From: Paraspadella gotoi
Lineage: Eukaryota; Chaetognatha
Length of the DNA: 64,000 nucleotides
Reading direction: 5' to 3'
Assembly: GCA_051294375.1 (NCBI GenBank)
Contig: CM119264.1
Span: forward strand, 28,686,696 to 28,750,695
The notes under the pieces were generated by a model. The model did no database searches. It was given only the letters and a program-made list of their open reading frames with translations, and was not told the origin of the DNA. A program made the position numbers and the translations under genes. Shown one piece after another: positions 12,037-25,700 of the stretch. Positions within the stretch are counted from its first letter, which is position 1. Each line of letters starts with the position of its first letter.

Positions 12037-12744
12037 AGTTAAAAAAAAGAAGCTGTTATTAAGAATAAAATAACCTACAAATGCTTTAATCTTTAGAATA
12101 TTACAACAATAAATTTAATAACAAACTATTACTAAAAAGGAAATTCTGTATAAATAAAAAAAATTTGACTGTGAGGCGACTTACCACAGGTCTCTCTCTC
12201 TAAACCCTTCCTATTACCTTTCACTCGGTGGAACAGAGATGAAAACTAGAATGGGTCCTGTATAGATTTTCCTATATTGTTATATACTATTATTTATATT
12301 CCTATATTGTTATCCTCCTTTATAAATATTCCTGAGATGATATTTTTAAAATTCATGAAGGATTCATCTCTACATCGTTCATGTCAATTAATTGTAACTG
12401 TATATTAATGTCTATTATTTATGTTTATTAATAAAAACAGATCTTATTAAAATAATCAAAGCATATAGAGATCCTATATGCCTTAACAGGAATACAAACA
12501 ACATGCAATATTGTTAAATGTTAACAAACAGCAATAATAAACATTTATTAAGTTAAAAAAGAAGAATTTTGTAATATAAATAACGTTAGAGCATTCCTGA
12601 GGGATAACGAAATTCACAAAAATGTTAAGATTTTATATTGAGTTTTAATAACATAGAAGCATTTAAAGTTTATCGTATTACTGTGCAACTTTTCCAGGCC
12701 CCCGAGGCAGTTTACAGCCGGTACCTAGTGGTCGTTAGTCATGC

Positions 12745-12845
12745 TTATTGGCGGGGTGAACTTATGCAATGCCCGACTACAGCTATTCCAGGGGCCGGGA
12801 ATCAGAAGGTTGGAATACGCTCGACAGGATGGGCTTACCAGTTTG
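12745..12845 (-). mobile_element. Fragment of the 62.6 kb SINE-like repeat
   Basis: GGCGGGGTGAAC...GCCCGACTAC and GAATCAGAAGG...CGACAGGATGGGCT match, in reverse complement, segments within 62930-63075. Internally deleted relative to that copy. Confidence 0.7.
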
Positions 12846-12849
12846 GATA

Positions 12850-13215
12850 AGATGATTTCGTTTTTTATCACAAATATCCTTGATTTTTGTTGCACAATCT
12901 TTTTAGTGACAAATCACTAAAAAAATTGTATACATCTGTTGGAACTTCAGGACAACTGCATTACTCTCCTCCACTTGACCTGATTCTTTTAGTAAAAAAA
13001 TAGAAGAAGTTGATGTGTTGTATTGGTTATAATATTCTATTAAAGCTACACATGCTTTAAAAAGAAACAATATCTTACTGTTAGCCACATCAGCTTTTAA
13101 TATTTTTCTATGATAAATTTGCCAAAGCCGTGTATTTCATTGTGGCCAGTTTTTCGCAAAGCAAAGATTTGTCTAAAATCTATCATTAATAAAAATGTGT
13201 TTCTAAGTTTGCTCG
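12850..13215 (-). other. Gene-free stretch with a 61-codon minus-strand frame
   Basis: A minus-strand frame (12903-13088) of ordinary amino-acid composition, including KACVALIEYYNQYN, is open but has no splice sites or homology I can support. It may be a relic of a transposon protein. Otherwise AT-rich sequence. Confidence 0.2.
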
Positions 13216-13345
13216 CTCGCTACTCCAGATTCCAGAGCCCTCACCCAAAACCGGTATCCGGTTCCTTTGCTTTATTTCCGGTCGAGAAATCCCCATAGAT
13301 TCACGCCGCAACTTATTCAAGACAAAGGGAACCAAGACAATTTCG
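13216..13345 (+). pseudogene. Decayed copy of the 154-residue gene's last exon
   Basis: Nearly identical to 7930-8076 over most of its length, but with a 2-base deletion near CTCCAGATTCC, a 1-base deletion near GATTCACGCC and substitutions, so the reading frame is broken. The 5' exons are not present here. Similarity continues into the 3' flank (13346-14030 against 8077-8740), so this is a segmental duplication and not a processed copy. Confidence 0.85.
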
Positions 13346-14189
13346 ATCTCTCAAATTTTGAAGTCAATCAGTGATATCATTGATGTATATAATTAAATTG
13401 ATTATATTTGCATTTCTTGCTTTGTTTTTTTTTTAAATTGACTGCTTTCTAGCTTTCTGCTTTCGAGCTGGAATAATCGAAATGAATTGTTTTCAAGACA
13501 AATTGAATGTTTGTTTGAAATAGTTAATGATTGTCGCCTTTGAGCTAATAAGATGGAATTTATTTAACGTGATATTTTTTTTAATTTTCCAAAGTTTTTA
13601 AAAAATAAAAATACTGGAAAAGAGCGATGGTTGAAAAACCAAATCACTTTACTTACGAAATTAAAAATAAAATTCTCCGAAAAAATGTTATTTATTTACA
13701 ACGGATCACAGTTGATGGTCACAAAAAAAAGGATGACAGGAAAAAAATTATGATTCTCTAATTCGAAACGAAATAACAGATATTGAAGATTAAGAATAAT
13801 TAAATTATTCACATAAAGAATATGTAAAAAAATATCTGACTTAGAATCATTTGTCTGCATTCGCTTTCTGCAGAAAGAGAGTAAAAAGAGAGGTCTGGCA
13901 GAAAGAGGGGTGAGAAAGGAAAAACGAGAGGAGTGAGGAAGAGAGGTGAGATCAAAAAGGAAGAGAGAAACAAAAAAACAAAACATTTCGGGGAAAAAAA
14001 ACATTGAACAACAAACTTGTGACGCTATTCTGACATTTTCGCAAAACTAATTGAATAATTCTTGAACGATAGTATTTTTTCTAAAAATTGATATGTAATT
14101 TTCATATGTCAATTTCTCTTCGATTAAATGATAAAAAAATAAAAGGTATTTTAGTGCCACACGACAGGACAAATTACTTATTTGCTAGT

Positions 14190-14345
14190 TTCAGAATCAG
14201 GATCTGACTGTAGCCCACCAGTACAGGTTGGTTAGACGTCCCGTCCCTCTTACTAGCATTGACACCTATGCCAATGCCATTGGCAATAGGGCGCGAACCC
14301 TTGACCGCCTGGTGGGAAGAGGGAATTCTCATTCTTACGCCAGCG
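14190..14345 (-). mobile_element. SINE-like repeat, tRNA-type B box on minus strand
   Basis: Shares CCCGTCCCTCTTA and flanking order with 16345-16530. Reverse complement of GGGCGCGAACCC gives GGGTTCGCGCCC, resembling a pol III B box. Lies just beyond the GPCR stop codon, possibly in its 3' UTR. The interval 14031-14454 otherwise holds nothing coding. Confidence 0.55.
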
Positions 14346-14454
14346 GGGGTGGGCCGATGGACTGAATGTGTGAATGTGTTTCAATTTAATGGAATTTGAA
14401 ACTTTGATTTAAATTAAATTATATTAATTTAAAACAATTTAAAATTTCTAAACA

Positions 14455-15460
14455 TTAACGTCGTCGTTCGGGAGAGACGGAACGCGTTCTGCTTGATGTC
14501 GCCGCGGCGCGGTTGCAGGATTCCGCCGAAGCCGCGGCGGTGGCGCTGCCGGTTCGGCCGGCGGTGGCGCTGCCGGTTCGGGCGGCGGCGTCGATGCCGG
14601 TTCGGGCGCCGGTGACGCTGCCGGTTCTGACGGAGTTGTCGTCGGTAAAATAATGTGCATGGAAATGAGGAGATGTTATCGTCACCTGGAAAAGAAAAGA
14701 GAAAAAGACGAGAGAGTTTTTTGAGCAGCGGATAAAAACTCTTAGCGAAAAAACGATTTGAGTAAAACTGGAGTTGAATATTTTAAATAGTTTCAAAATA
14801 TATTTTTACATTGGGAGTTGTATGCATTGAATGTAGTTTTGAAAGCGAGAAATCGAAAGAAATTGTAGAAAATGATGAATGACTTTGATTTTGAATAAAT
14901 TTTTTTCGGCGACAACAAATGATTAATGGAGAAAGAAATAGCTCGTTTGGATCAATAAAATCAAATCAAACTTTATTGTTTTTGCCTTAAAGATTTTCAT
15001 CACTAAAAGAGTAACATTTATTTATTGTGTGAAAGTAAGAAAAAAAAAATAAGGAAATTACAGGGAGAGCGCCTTCTGACTTTGTCAACTCTTCCATTCC
15101 CTCGTTCATCTCTATTGCGACTTTTCGTTGTTCCTTTGTTTGTTTATAGGAGTCGAACCACAAATTCAGATGTCGCTTCACGTGATCTTGAACCTGAGAC
15201 GGGAAATATAGTTAATTACCAATAATCAGATATTGATGAAAACTAATCAGTGTTTGAATTTAATTTAGTTTGATATTTTAAGTTTATTTTAGTTTATTTT
15301 TATTTAATTTACAGCGATGAAAGGACGTCAATGAAGACCTGCTTGTTGAGAAAACAAAAGACGACGCCAACGACGATGCCTTGAACGTTGTGGGTGACGG
15401 CGTTGCATATTCTTGAAGAAATTAAAAATGTTAACATTTCATTAAAATTAATTATTGAAA

Positions 15461-15494
<34 letters not shown>

Positions 15495-17852
15495 CCTTCT
15501 GCTCTCAACCTGTAAGCCATCTCGTAGTCTTTGTCGCGAGGAGGACTGATGCCGAAGAGAACGTGAGTGACTCCGAGAAGCGGAACCAGAATTAAAACGG
15601 ATCGAATCGCTCTCCTGGGACGAGAGAAGAAAAGGAGGGAGAAAGAAAGGGAAAAAGAGAAGAAAGGGGGAGAGAGAGAGAAAAAGAGAGAAGAAAGGGA
15701 GAGTTAGGAGAAAGGGAAAGAGAGAAGAAACGGGGAGTTAGGAGAAAGGAAAAAAGAGAAGGAAAGTAACAAAGAGAAGAAAGGGAAAGGGAGAAAAAGA
15801 GGGGGAGAGAAAAAAAGGAAAATAGAGAAGAAAGAGGAGGAGAAAGAAAGGAAAAGAGAAAGAAGGGAAAATGAGAGAAACAAAGGAAAAGAGAAAGAAG
15901 GGAAAATGAGAGAAATAAAGGAAAAGAGAAAGAAGGGTAATGAGAGAAATAAAGGAAACTCGTGTCAATCACAGAGTTTAATATATACAAAGAAATAAAT
16001 ATTTAAAACTCACCGAACTTTCTGTCTCTCGGTGGCTTGCTCGGATCTCAATTTTGTCACCAAGATTCCTGAATCAATAAAAATAAATAAACTGCGACTC
16101 GCAATAAATTATCGAATCAACAAGATTTGTTTTCCAATATCCAATAGAGAAATGCGTTGTTAATAAGAGTCTTTCATTCGTAAATATATTTTTAAATGCA
16201 ATACGATGTCATTACCATATGATATACAGTATACAGTATAAACTCCTGCGATGATATATAATACATATATAATATACACGTGAAGAGACAGTAGTTATTA
16301 TTATGTGTTAGTGAGAGAACCGTTCAATATAAGCACTTTTTTAAGCAGTCCCTAAGCTTCGGATCAGGCTGTAACACCGAGTTACAGGCGGGTTAAGCGC
16401 CCCGTCCCTCTTAACTGCTAGGCGGCCACCGGGCTAGAACCCGGGACCTTTGGGATGGGAGGAGAATGACTTGCCTCCGGCACCAATGGCCGCTGATGAA
16501 CGGTTGGTGGATTTTAGTCCACCATACACGTAAGTGCAAGTTTTTCACTTTCATTATAGTTTTCGTAATTTCGATATTTAATTATAACTTTGATGTTTGA
16601 CATTTTATATTTATCAATATTCTTAAGTCGTCATTAAGTCTAATCCGTGAGGCAAACCTGATCTTTCACCAGCGTCACTCACGTCACGTGACCCCAAAGT
16701 GATTAACTCACCGGTGATGATGGCTAAGAATATGATGTTGAGACAGAGCGACGCCAGCATCGGTCCGCCGTAGATCCATTTCAAGCTGAGTTTCGAGTAC
16801 CCGTTCCAACATCGACCTAATTTCTCATCGGCTGCGGATAGAGGCGACAAATGTTTGATTGATTGATTGGTTGATTGATTGATTGGAGTTTTTAAAGAGA
16901 GGAAATGGGGGAGTAGGGAGAATTGGCCGGGGGGGGAAGGAGTTGAGAACTCGACTGTACCTCATTCGTTAGCGAATGGCAATGCATTGTGCATTGTACA
17001 AGGTAGATGGCTACAATGAAAAACCACGTTGAATCTTGATTCCCTAAACTGAAACCAATCTGCCAGTGCAACTCCACTAAAGCCTCCACCGCAGCCAGTG
17101 GCCTGAGCCACGGGTGAAGATTGAAAAGAAACTTGAGAAAAGAGTTTCGGAGTTTAAACCCAAACGAAAGGGAGTTTCTGCTTTTGACTCGAAATAAGTT
17201 TCCTTTCGCGCTGAGCCTTTTAAATCTCTTTCATTTTTAAAGAGGCGTGAGGTGAGGGGGAGGGGGAGTCTCGATGCTGTGTGCGCGTTGCACTGCGATC
17301 GGAGAATTGGAGAAAAATCGGATTTAAAAGAAATAAAGTTGTGGAAAATAAAATTCGAATAGAAGGTACGAAGAAAGAAAGCTACAATTGTGCCAAGGTA
17401 GGTTTGAAAAGTTTTTAATTTAAAGAAATGATATATTTTAGGTTTGTAAATATAATTGAGGAAACTGTAATTTAATGAGGAAAACGTCGGGTATAAAATG
17501 GAAATCCATAGGATGTCCAGAGAGAGTATATAGAGCTTGAGATCTAAAAAGAAAAGAATTGAGATGAAAAAACCTGGGAAAACTCGAGTGCAAAAATTAT
17601 AATAAATTGTATAAAACTGTTACGAGCAACGGAAATAAACAGTGAACGCGGTACGACAGACTTGCGGGGGAGGAGCAGGAGAAGGAGGAGGAGGAGGAGG
17701 AGGAGGAGGAGGAGGAATGACTGAAAAGTGAACAATTAACCTTCAAACGCAGTCGAGTTGTTTACTCGATAATTTTATTAATTCTTTTCTTTCAAAGCGT
17801 CGTTCATTGACGCCGTTGTTTCGATTCAATCTTTCTCTATTTTTCCTTTTTC

Positions 17853-17949
<97 letters not shown>

Positions 17950-18838
17950 TTAATCTATTCCATTTTCCACCCATTTTTATTTTTATTCCCTTCGAACGCA
18001 AAAAAAACCCCATCTTTTTCTTTCGTTTTATATGTCTTTTGTCTTTTTCCATCTTATCTTTTATTCATCGCGTATCTTTTTCACTCGCGTTCGAATTTAC
18101 GAGGCCATTTAGATCCTAAACCCGAATTTTCGTCTCGCGGCGGCGAAGGTGGAAAATCGTCACTATCGTCTCGCGTTTTTCAGGCCCATATATTCCAAAA
18201 GCGACCCGTTTCAGCTTAAATTAAGAATTAAGTCAGTTTTTAAATTTAACAACTAGGATATGGGTTAGGGTTAGGGTTAGATATTACGTTGGGAGTTTTA
18301 CTTTTTTCTCTCTAAATAAAAACGCAAGTAATTCTTAAGACAAGGATTAAGGTTATAAATAAATGTTATTAAATGTTATTAAATGTTATTAGGGTTAGAG
18401 GTTTGGGTAAAAAACTAGGTTATGTATTTATTAAAAAAATAACATTAAATATTGAAAGTAAAATTAAATTATGTGATTAGGAAGAGATATTGGCTGCTTT
18501 CAGGAAATAGTGCCCGTTTGTGCCGCGTAAAATTTATGGCTTTTAGTAAGTAGACTCGCAACCATAGAGCCGAAACATGTCAGTTTTATTTTACAAAAAA
18601 ATCGTTGTTTATAAACAATAAAAATGTTGTCTTCTCTAAACTTTTTAATTAAAAAAATGAAATTGTTTTCAGTCATGTTTTTCCGCGATCAGTCCGCTCT
18701 GTCTGTCGGTTTGTCTATCTTTCTACATGTTTACTATCTGTAATGACCAATGAGACATAAAGACATTCACCTCACCTTTATCCATCAAACTGATCGCCAG
18801 AACCCAAGCGCCGACTGGAATCGCGGGAAGAACTGTGA

Positions 18839-18910
<72 letters not shown>

Positions 18911-19668
18911 AATCCAAAATTATAAGTTCAAGATTAAGAATTTCCCATCAAAATAAGAATCATTATTACAAATTTGTCAACTCAACAAATGACGTCTCAG
19001 TCTTATTCTAACTTACCTCACCTTACTTATCTGTTTCTCATTTTCTCATTCTCTAACTCACCTCAAACCAATGACGATCGCTGTACATCCTTAAAACTGA
19101 CTCTTCATCCTTACCCGACGACCCCATCTAACTCACCCTACAAAATCCCTTGAAACTTACCCCAACCGATGATGATGTAGAGCCGCACATTTTCGTCGCT
19201 GGCGAAGACGTCGAAGGCGACCGACCTGACGATGTAGAGGCCTTCGTTCAAAGCCCAGAAGAAGTTCGCCTCCAACAAGTAAATGTTGAGGGCGACGAGA
19301 GATCGACACATCCATTCCTAAGTCGCCGGTTTATTCAATTTATTATTTATTTATCTGTTGCGAATATAAAATTGGTGTAACCAATTATAAAATTATCTAG
19401 TATTCATTCAATGAATAAGCTTAATGAGTTCATGAACCGTTTTAATTTTATAAATATTTTATTTTACTATGAATGGAATTACATTAAATGTAAAAAAAGT
19501 AGTCTTTATATTTTGAAAAAACTACTTCGTGCACTAAAGGTAAAAAAAGGACTAACGCCTCTTGCCCCCTCAAGGAAAAAAATCAGGATTGCACTTTCCG
19601 GAATAGATTCACTACAAATTTAATGGGAGAGTAGAATAAGTATCCATCTCAGACTCGGTGTCACTCTG

Positions 19669-19738
<70 letters not shown>

Positions 19739-22700
19739 ACCTTTATTTCCCTTTGATTAAAATAATGATAAATAAATTTATATGTAGAAACTAGAAACTT
19801 TTGATTTCGTTTCATTTAAAAACAGAAAAGGTATTTTTGTTTACAAAAACGAGTTTTCTCTCTAAAAATGATAAGGAAAAAAATGCGTAAGAATAATGTT
19901 TTCTGAAACTATACGAGAGGAACGATCATCAGATTCGATTAGGTTTAATGTTTATCTATGATTGGACGACTTAAAAAGTGTCATCTGGATTTAATCTAAT
20001 TTCATTCTTTCTTTTCCTTTTTTATTAATTTTTCTATTTTGAACGAATGAGCGTGGCAGACAAATTCTTCTAATCACAGCAGGATGATATCAGTTCTCAA
20101 AACTAGTATAGATCCATTTCTCACAGGATTATATTTACCTGTGACCGTAAAGATTCGTAAAACAAAATATAGACGAGAGAAAATAAGCATCTGTACAGAT
20201 AAGAATACGTGAGATGCTTATGAATGGTTATCCTCGGACAATGAAGCGCTCTGTGAGAGAAAATAAAAAAGGCTATATTGTTAACACGATAATACTAATT
20301 ATATTATAATCTATTGCAATCATGAAAAGTTTCTGAAAATTGTTTTACATATTAAATTAGTAGACCTGCTCTTTCTTATTTCTTTTTTTTTTTTTTTTAT
20401 GAAGTTTCGCGTTTTATAGTTTTCGTTTGTTTGCAATTGAAATTCGTAATTGGTTGCGTTTTGTTTCTCAAGAAAATTTCGAAATGTGGCTCAAGGAGAC
20501 CTTGGCCCAAGGCTTGGGTTTTAATCGCCCTTGTTTAATCGTTTTTTCTGGTTAAACCTAAACTTTTTAAATTTTTTAAACTTTTTAAATTAATATACTA
20601 ATAAACCGGAAGAAACAATTGGTTTTTGAAAAGCAAAACAAAATAAGGATCGGTCATTGCCCAAGACCCAGAACCCAGGTTGACCCCGTTAACCATCATT
20701 TCTCCTTTCAGTCGTTGGCGCCTCGAGAAAAGGCTAAAGGGAGAAAGATGGTTTGTTCGGTGAACCTGGGTGTTGCCCGCTACGAATATGACTCAAAATC
20801 TTGAATTTTGGATATTTGAAAAAATGTAGTTAAATATATTTAAAAAAATATGCACTTTAATGAATAATATGCATAATAATATGAATAATAATATGAATAA
20901 TATACTCAGAAACCAAATATTTAATTTATTATTTTCGCGTGAAAAATATTCCGCAGCTAACAAGTGCCACCGAGGATCAATAATCGCCCTTTGATATTTT
21001 TTAGTTGCACCGCGAGTACTCGCGGAGGAACTCTCTAAGTCAATTTTTGGTCAGTCGGTCGGTCTTTCAGATGTTTAAAATAATCATAACTCTAGTATTA
21101 CTGTATAAATTTAGTTACAATTTCGTATTGAGGAGATATACCATGAGATACTTAATGAGTTCAAATTTTACACTTGTGAAGTCACGTGAGCATCTGGAAC
21201 TGCGTCTACAAAAGAAAATAAATGCGACGCAACATATCAAACTTGCCGGTTCTCGTTGCTGTCATTTATTTTTACGGACACGCCCACTGAAAAGTGGAAA
21301 AGTGGGAAAGAAAACGATGATGAAGTCGTAGCCATCGTTTAAAGGAAAAAAGAAATAAGTATTTCTTTTTTCCTTTAAACGATGGGAGGGAAAAAAACAA
21401 AAAAAGAGAAAAAACCCAAACAAAAAATAAAAGTAAAGAATAACAATTTTGTCAAGATGGTACAGTAACTTTTTTCTTTACTCGATAAACTGGAGGACGA
21501 TATCCTCAAACTAGGAGTTGAAATCAGCTCATCTTTGAGTAATAGATGCAGGAAGGTTAGTTTGTGTCCCCATTGGACGGATTTTTAAAAAATTCAAAAA
21601 AATTGCGCTCAGCACCTCAAAATTTTTTTACAATATTTGCTCTAGCGCAGTTATTAATGAAGCTAGCCCTATCATTTTTTGCTCATAATACTCCTAGACG
21701 AGACCTACATAATGATGTAATAAATTTTTGAATTAATTTAATTTTTTTGTTTTAATAATTAATTTAGTCAAAATAATATTCAAATGTATTCTGAAAATAT
21801 CCAAAGTAATTGATTCTTTTTTTATACAAAATGATACATTGAACAAGAGCAGTTTTAATAAGTAAAAATAAAATTTTAAAAAATTATTTTAAATACCAAA
21901 AATATTTTTCCAATATTTAAAAAATACATTATAGTCTTAAAACTAATTAAAATATTTAAAAACTATAATTAGTTTGAAAGCAGACATCATGCTGATTCCA
22001 AATCTATTTTTGTTTTTAAAAATTTGATTTCTTGTTCTTGTTTACAGTCTCATACATTTGTAAAAATTAAGAAAATTGTCTCTTTTTTCAAAACCTTATA
22101 AAAAATGATTGGGTCCATGTTTTGGAAAAAAAATTTTAAATTAACTTTGAAAATGTAATATCTATTTGCTATCAAAATTTTAAATGAGAAGAATAAGATT
22201 TGCCAAAGATATCAAGGGAAGAAGTGTCATTATTTATATTTTTTATGAAAAAAAGAATAAGATTTTTTTTTAATAGGCAATTGAAGCATTCTCTATGGCC
22301 GAAGCGGCAAGGGCAGAGGTTCTTCAAAGACTAGGATTTAGTAAGACTTAAATTTTTTGCAATATTGAGGACAACCTCACAACATTTTGAGTTCACATAT
22401 TTTTTTTACTAACATTGCACAACCAAAGTCAGAGTTTTAATGCAGACATAAAGAGTAGACCTTTCCATATATGAAAAGTTTTCAAACAAAAAAACGTTTG
22501 TATAAAAAGGTGCCCATATATCATATGAATTTTTTGAATAATTTGTTTTCAAAAAAAAATTTACAGTAAATGTGGTCAACTCTTGAAAAAAATGAAAAAA
22601 AGGTAAAAAATTGACTTTTTCAATAAATATCTTTTAAAGATTTATTACTAACAGGGACGAAACCCATTCTCTCTTGTAGAGCGGAAAAAATTGACTATGT

Positions 22701-25700
22701 TACATACCTCGCATTATAAATTAAGTTTTTTTTCTTACCAAATAAATTTTTTTTAAACCTATTGTTTTTAGGCTATTTTTGATAATCTTTTAAAAAATGA
22801 TATTTTTAACAATGTTTGTGAAAGATTTAAAAAGAAAATTATGCTCAATTGAATAGAGAGATAATTGCCTTTGTTTTGCTAAAAGAATTTTTAAAAAAAG
22901 ACTATAGGTTAAAAACTTTTAAAATTAAAAAAAATTACTTACCTTAATAATTATTTTTATATTTAATAGGTTTGAACCTACGTTAAAAAAGAAAAGGGGA
23001 ATGCAACTTTTCTTACAGTAAATAAAAAATAGTACATTCTGATATCGTTTTGCTCAAACTTGATTAAATAATTTTATCACTTTTGTCAAATTTTGTCTTT
23101 TTATTTTATATAAACAATTTTTTAAAAAAAATCTTAAAAGTAGTATTGATCGAGCCAGCTAGCTATTAAAGAAAATTAATGAAAAACATCCGGGAAAAAA
23201 AAAGAAATAATTGATGTGATTACGAATTATTGATGTAATAGTAATTTATTGATGTAGTAGGAATTGATTATTGATGCGATGAATAACCAATTATTGACGC
23301 GATGATAACCAAATATTGATGCGATGATAACCAAATATTGATGCCGATTATAACCAATAATTGATGCGATGATAACCAAATGATTTAAGTGATGAATAAC
23401 CAAATGATTGATGCGATGTGAAAGAGTAAACGTCTGTGCATCTGCTCAAAACAAAATTAATTTAAAAAATTGGAAAAATTTTCTTGGAACGTGGTTCTGT
23501 TCACAAAAAAAGGGGTACGTGTGGTGAATATATTCAGTGAATATTATTCACACCATCTCACGTCCACAATCGTTCAGCACCATTTTTTGAGAGAGACTAG
23601 AAGTTATAAAAGAGTGTTCAATTTTGGCCGCCTTACTAGATATAATGCATGTTATCGGAATAATAATTTTATCAATTTTATGTATATTTGTAATACTTTA
23701 TAAGTATTTTTATTCAGTGAGTAAAATAACAACTTTTTTATTTGCTAATTTTTATCTTCGACCTCTCTCTCTCTCTCTTTCTTCCTCTCTCTTTTGCAAT
23801 TGCGACGATCCTTATGCTCATTTTTTCTGCTCTCTTGTGGCGAATTCCGCCGTTCTCTCTCTCTCTCTCCTCTCTCTCTTTGCAATTGCGACGATCCTTA
23901 TGCTTTTAGGATTTTTTTAACTTGCATTATTTTTCTGCTTGCATCATTTTTTCAACTTGCATAATTTTTTTAAATTGCATCATTTTTTCACATTAATTAA
24001 TTAATTAATTAATTCAAACATTTATTAGTAATCATAAATTAGTAATCATAAATAATAAAGATTCAAGTAAATGTGACTTATGTTTTTTCCATTTAAACTC
24101 ATTTCACTGGCACAATTCCGTCAAAAACTTTATATCTAGCTTTTTTCACACACTTTCCTACCCACTCCACAAAATTTAATTGCTCAATCTATTATGGGTT
24201 TAAAATAAGTAAAAAAATTCAAGTAAATGTGACTTATATTTTTTTCATTTAAACTCATTTCACTCGTACGTTTCCACCGAAACTTTATATCAAGCATCGT
24301 TACACATTTTTCTACCCACACAAAAATTTGAACTCAATCTATCCATCCCAATTATGATTAATTAGAGTACTTATTGGTTAAAAATAAGTAAAAATATTTT
24401 AGTAAATATCGACTTATGTTTATTTCCACTTAAACTCATTTCCACTCATACGATTCCGTCGAAACTTTATATCCAGCTTTATCAACACTTTCCTACCCAC
24501 ACACAAAAATTCATTCCAATCCAACCAACAATCATGAGTTATTGGAGCTTTTTGCTAAGGTGGGATGGATGGACGGATTGATTGACTGATTAATTAATTA
24601 TTGATTAATTAATTGACTATTTGATTAATTAACTGATTTAATTATTTGATTTATTAATACATGCCTGCATATACTTTAATATATAGAAAGGAAGAAAGAA
24701 TCATATTTCAATTAGTGAAACAGGTTTTTTGTTTTTTTTTAACCACTTAAACTTATTTCCCACTCAAAGAATGTATTACACTGATAAGAACTTGGTTTCC
24801 GGTTTCAATCACACTTTTCTACTCTACTACTATCAATTCCAGGTCAATTCGACCCCATCCACGTACTCATGAAGCAATTGGTGTTCAATAAGTGAATTAT
24901 AGTATTTTTTTTGTTTTTTCCATTAGTGAATTTCTAAGAGTCGGGATTCTGCTGATACAGATCCAGATCGACTAAAAACAACAAACACAATACTATAATT
25001 AAGTTTTTTTATATGTATCTTCCTATTCATCGTCTTCTGTATAAGATATGCATGTCGTAGTCCGATCTAGCGGGACAGAGCTGTGATTGGCAGCATGATT
25101 AGTTCGTTACTAGCTCTGTGGCTGTGTCTTGTTACCTTGATGACAATAAATATCTACCGTTCTTGAGTCTTACGTTCTTGTAGTTTCTTGATTATTTGAA
25201 AAAATGTAAAAATCCTATAACCAAAATAGTTTTGAGAACGCGCTCATCTTTGTGATTCGTAGACAAGATTTCTCGTCTAATGTATCATCGATTCTGTATC
25301 TTTATCTCTCTCTTGAGATTGAGACGATATGCTCTTATGACTGTTATGAAGAGTTTGAATAGTGTCCTTCTTAGTGAGTGACGTACGCGCCTCTACGATA
25401 GCTCCATTACGTGTTCATACTGTAAGTATATAAAAGCTATTGAAGGATGTATCAATTTATTAGTAAACCATTGATGGATGACTACCCCTACTACAAGATA
25501 GATTGGGTTGTACCTGTAGTATAAAGCTTTAAAAGATATTTATTAAAAGTCAATTTTTTAGCATTTTTTTTTCAGAGTTAGCAGCCATTTACTGTAAAAA
25601 TCTTTTGAAAAAAATATTCAAAAAATTCATATGATGTATGGGCACCTTTACCAATACTCGTTTTTTGATTTAAAAACTTTTCATGCATGGAAAGGTCTAC

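Noticed and set aside
16892-17089. Minus-strand frame with a hydrophobic stretch as a GPCR exon
   Set aside because: Phases of the TM4 (18776-18832) and TM5 (16712-16831) exons already join correctly, and its sequence fits no class B segment.
18255-18280. GGGTTAGGGTTAGGG as an interstitial telomere
   Set aside because: Only about three units, within a diverged dispersed repeat that recurs at 29200-29485.
24990-25200. Possible solo LTR (AATAAATATCTACCG...CTTGAGTCTTACG)
   Set aside because: It resembles a retroelement poly(A)/R region, but I found no paired ends, primer-binding site or target-site duplication.
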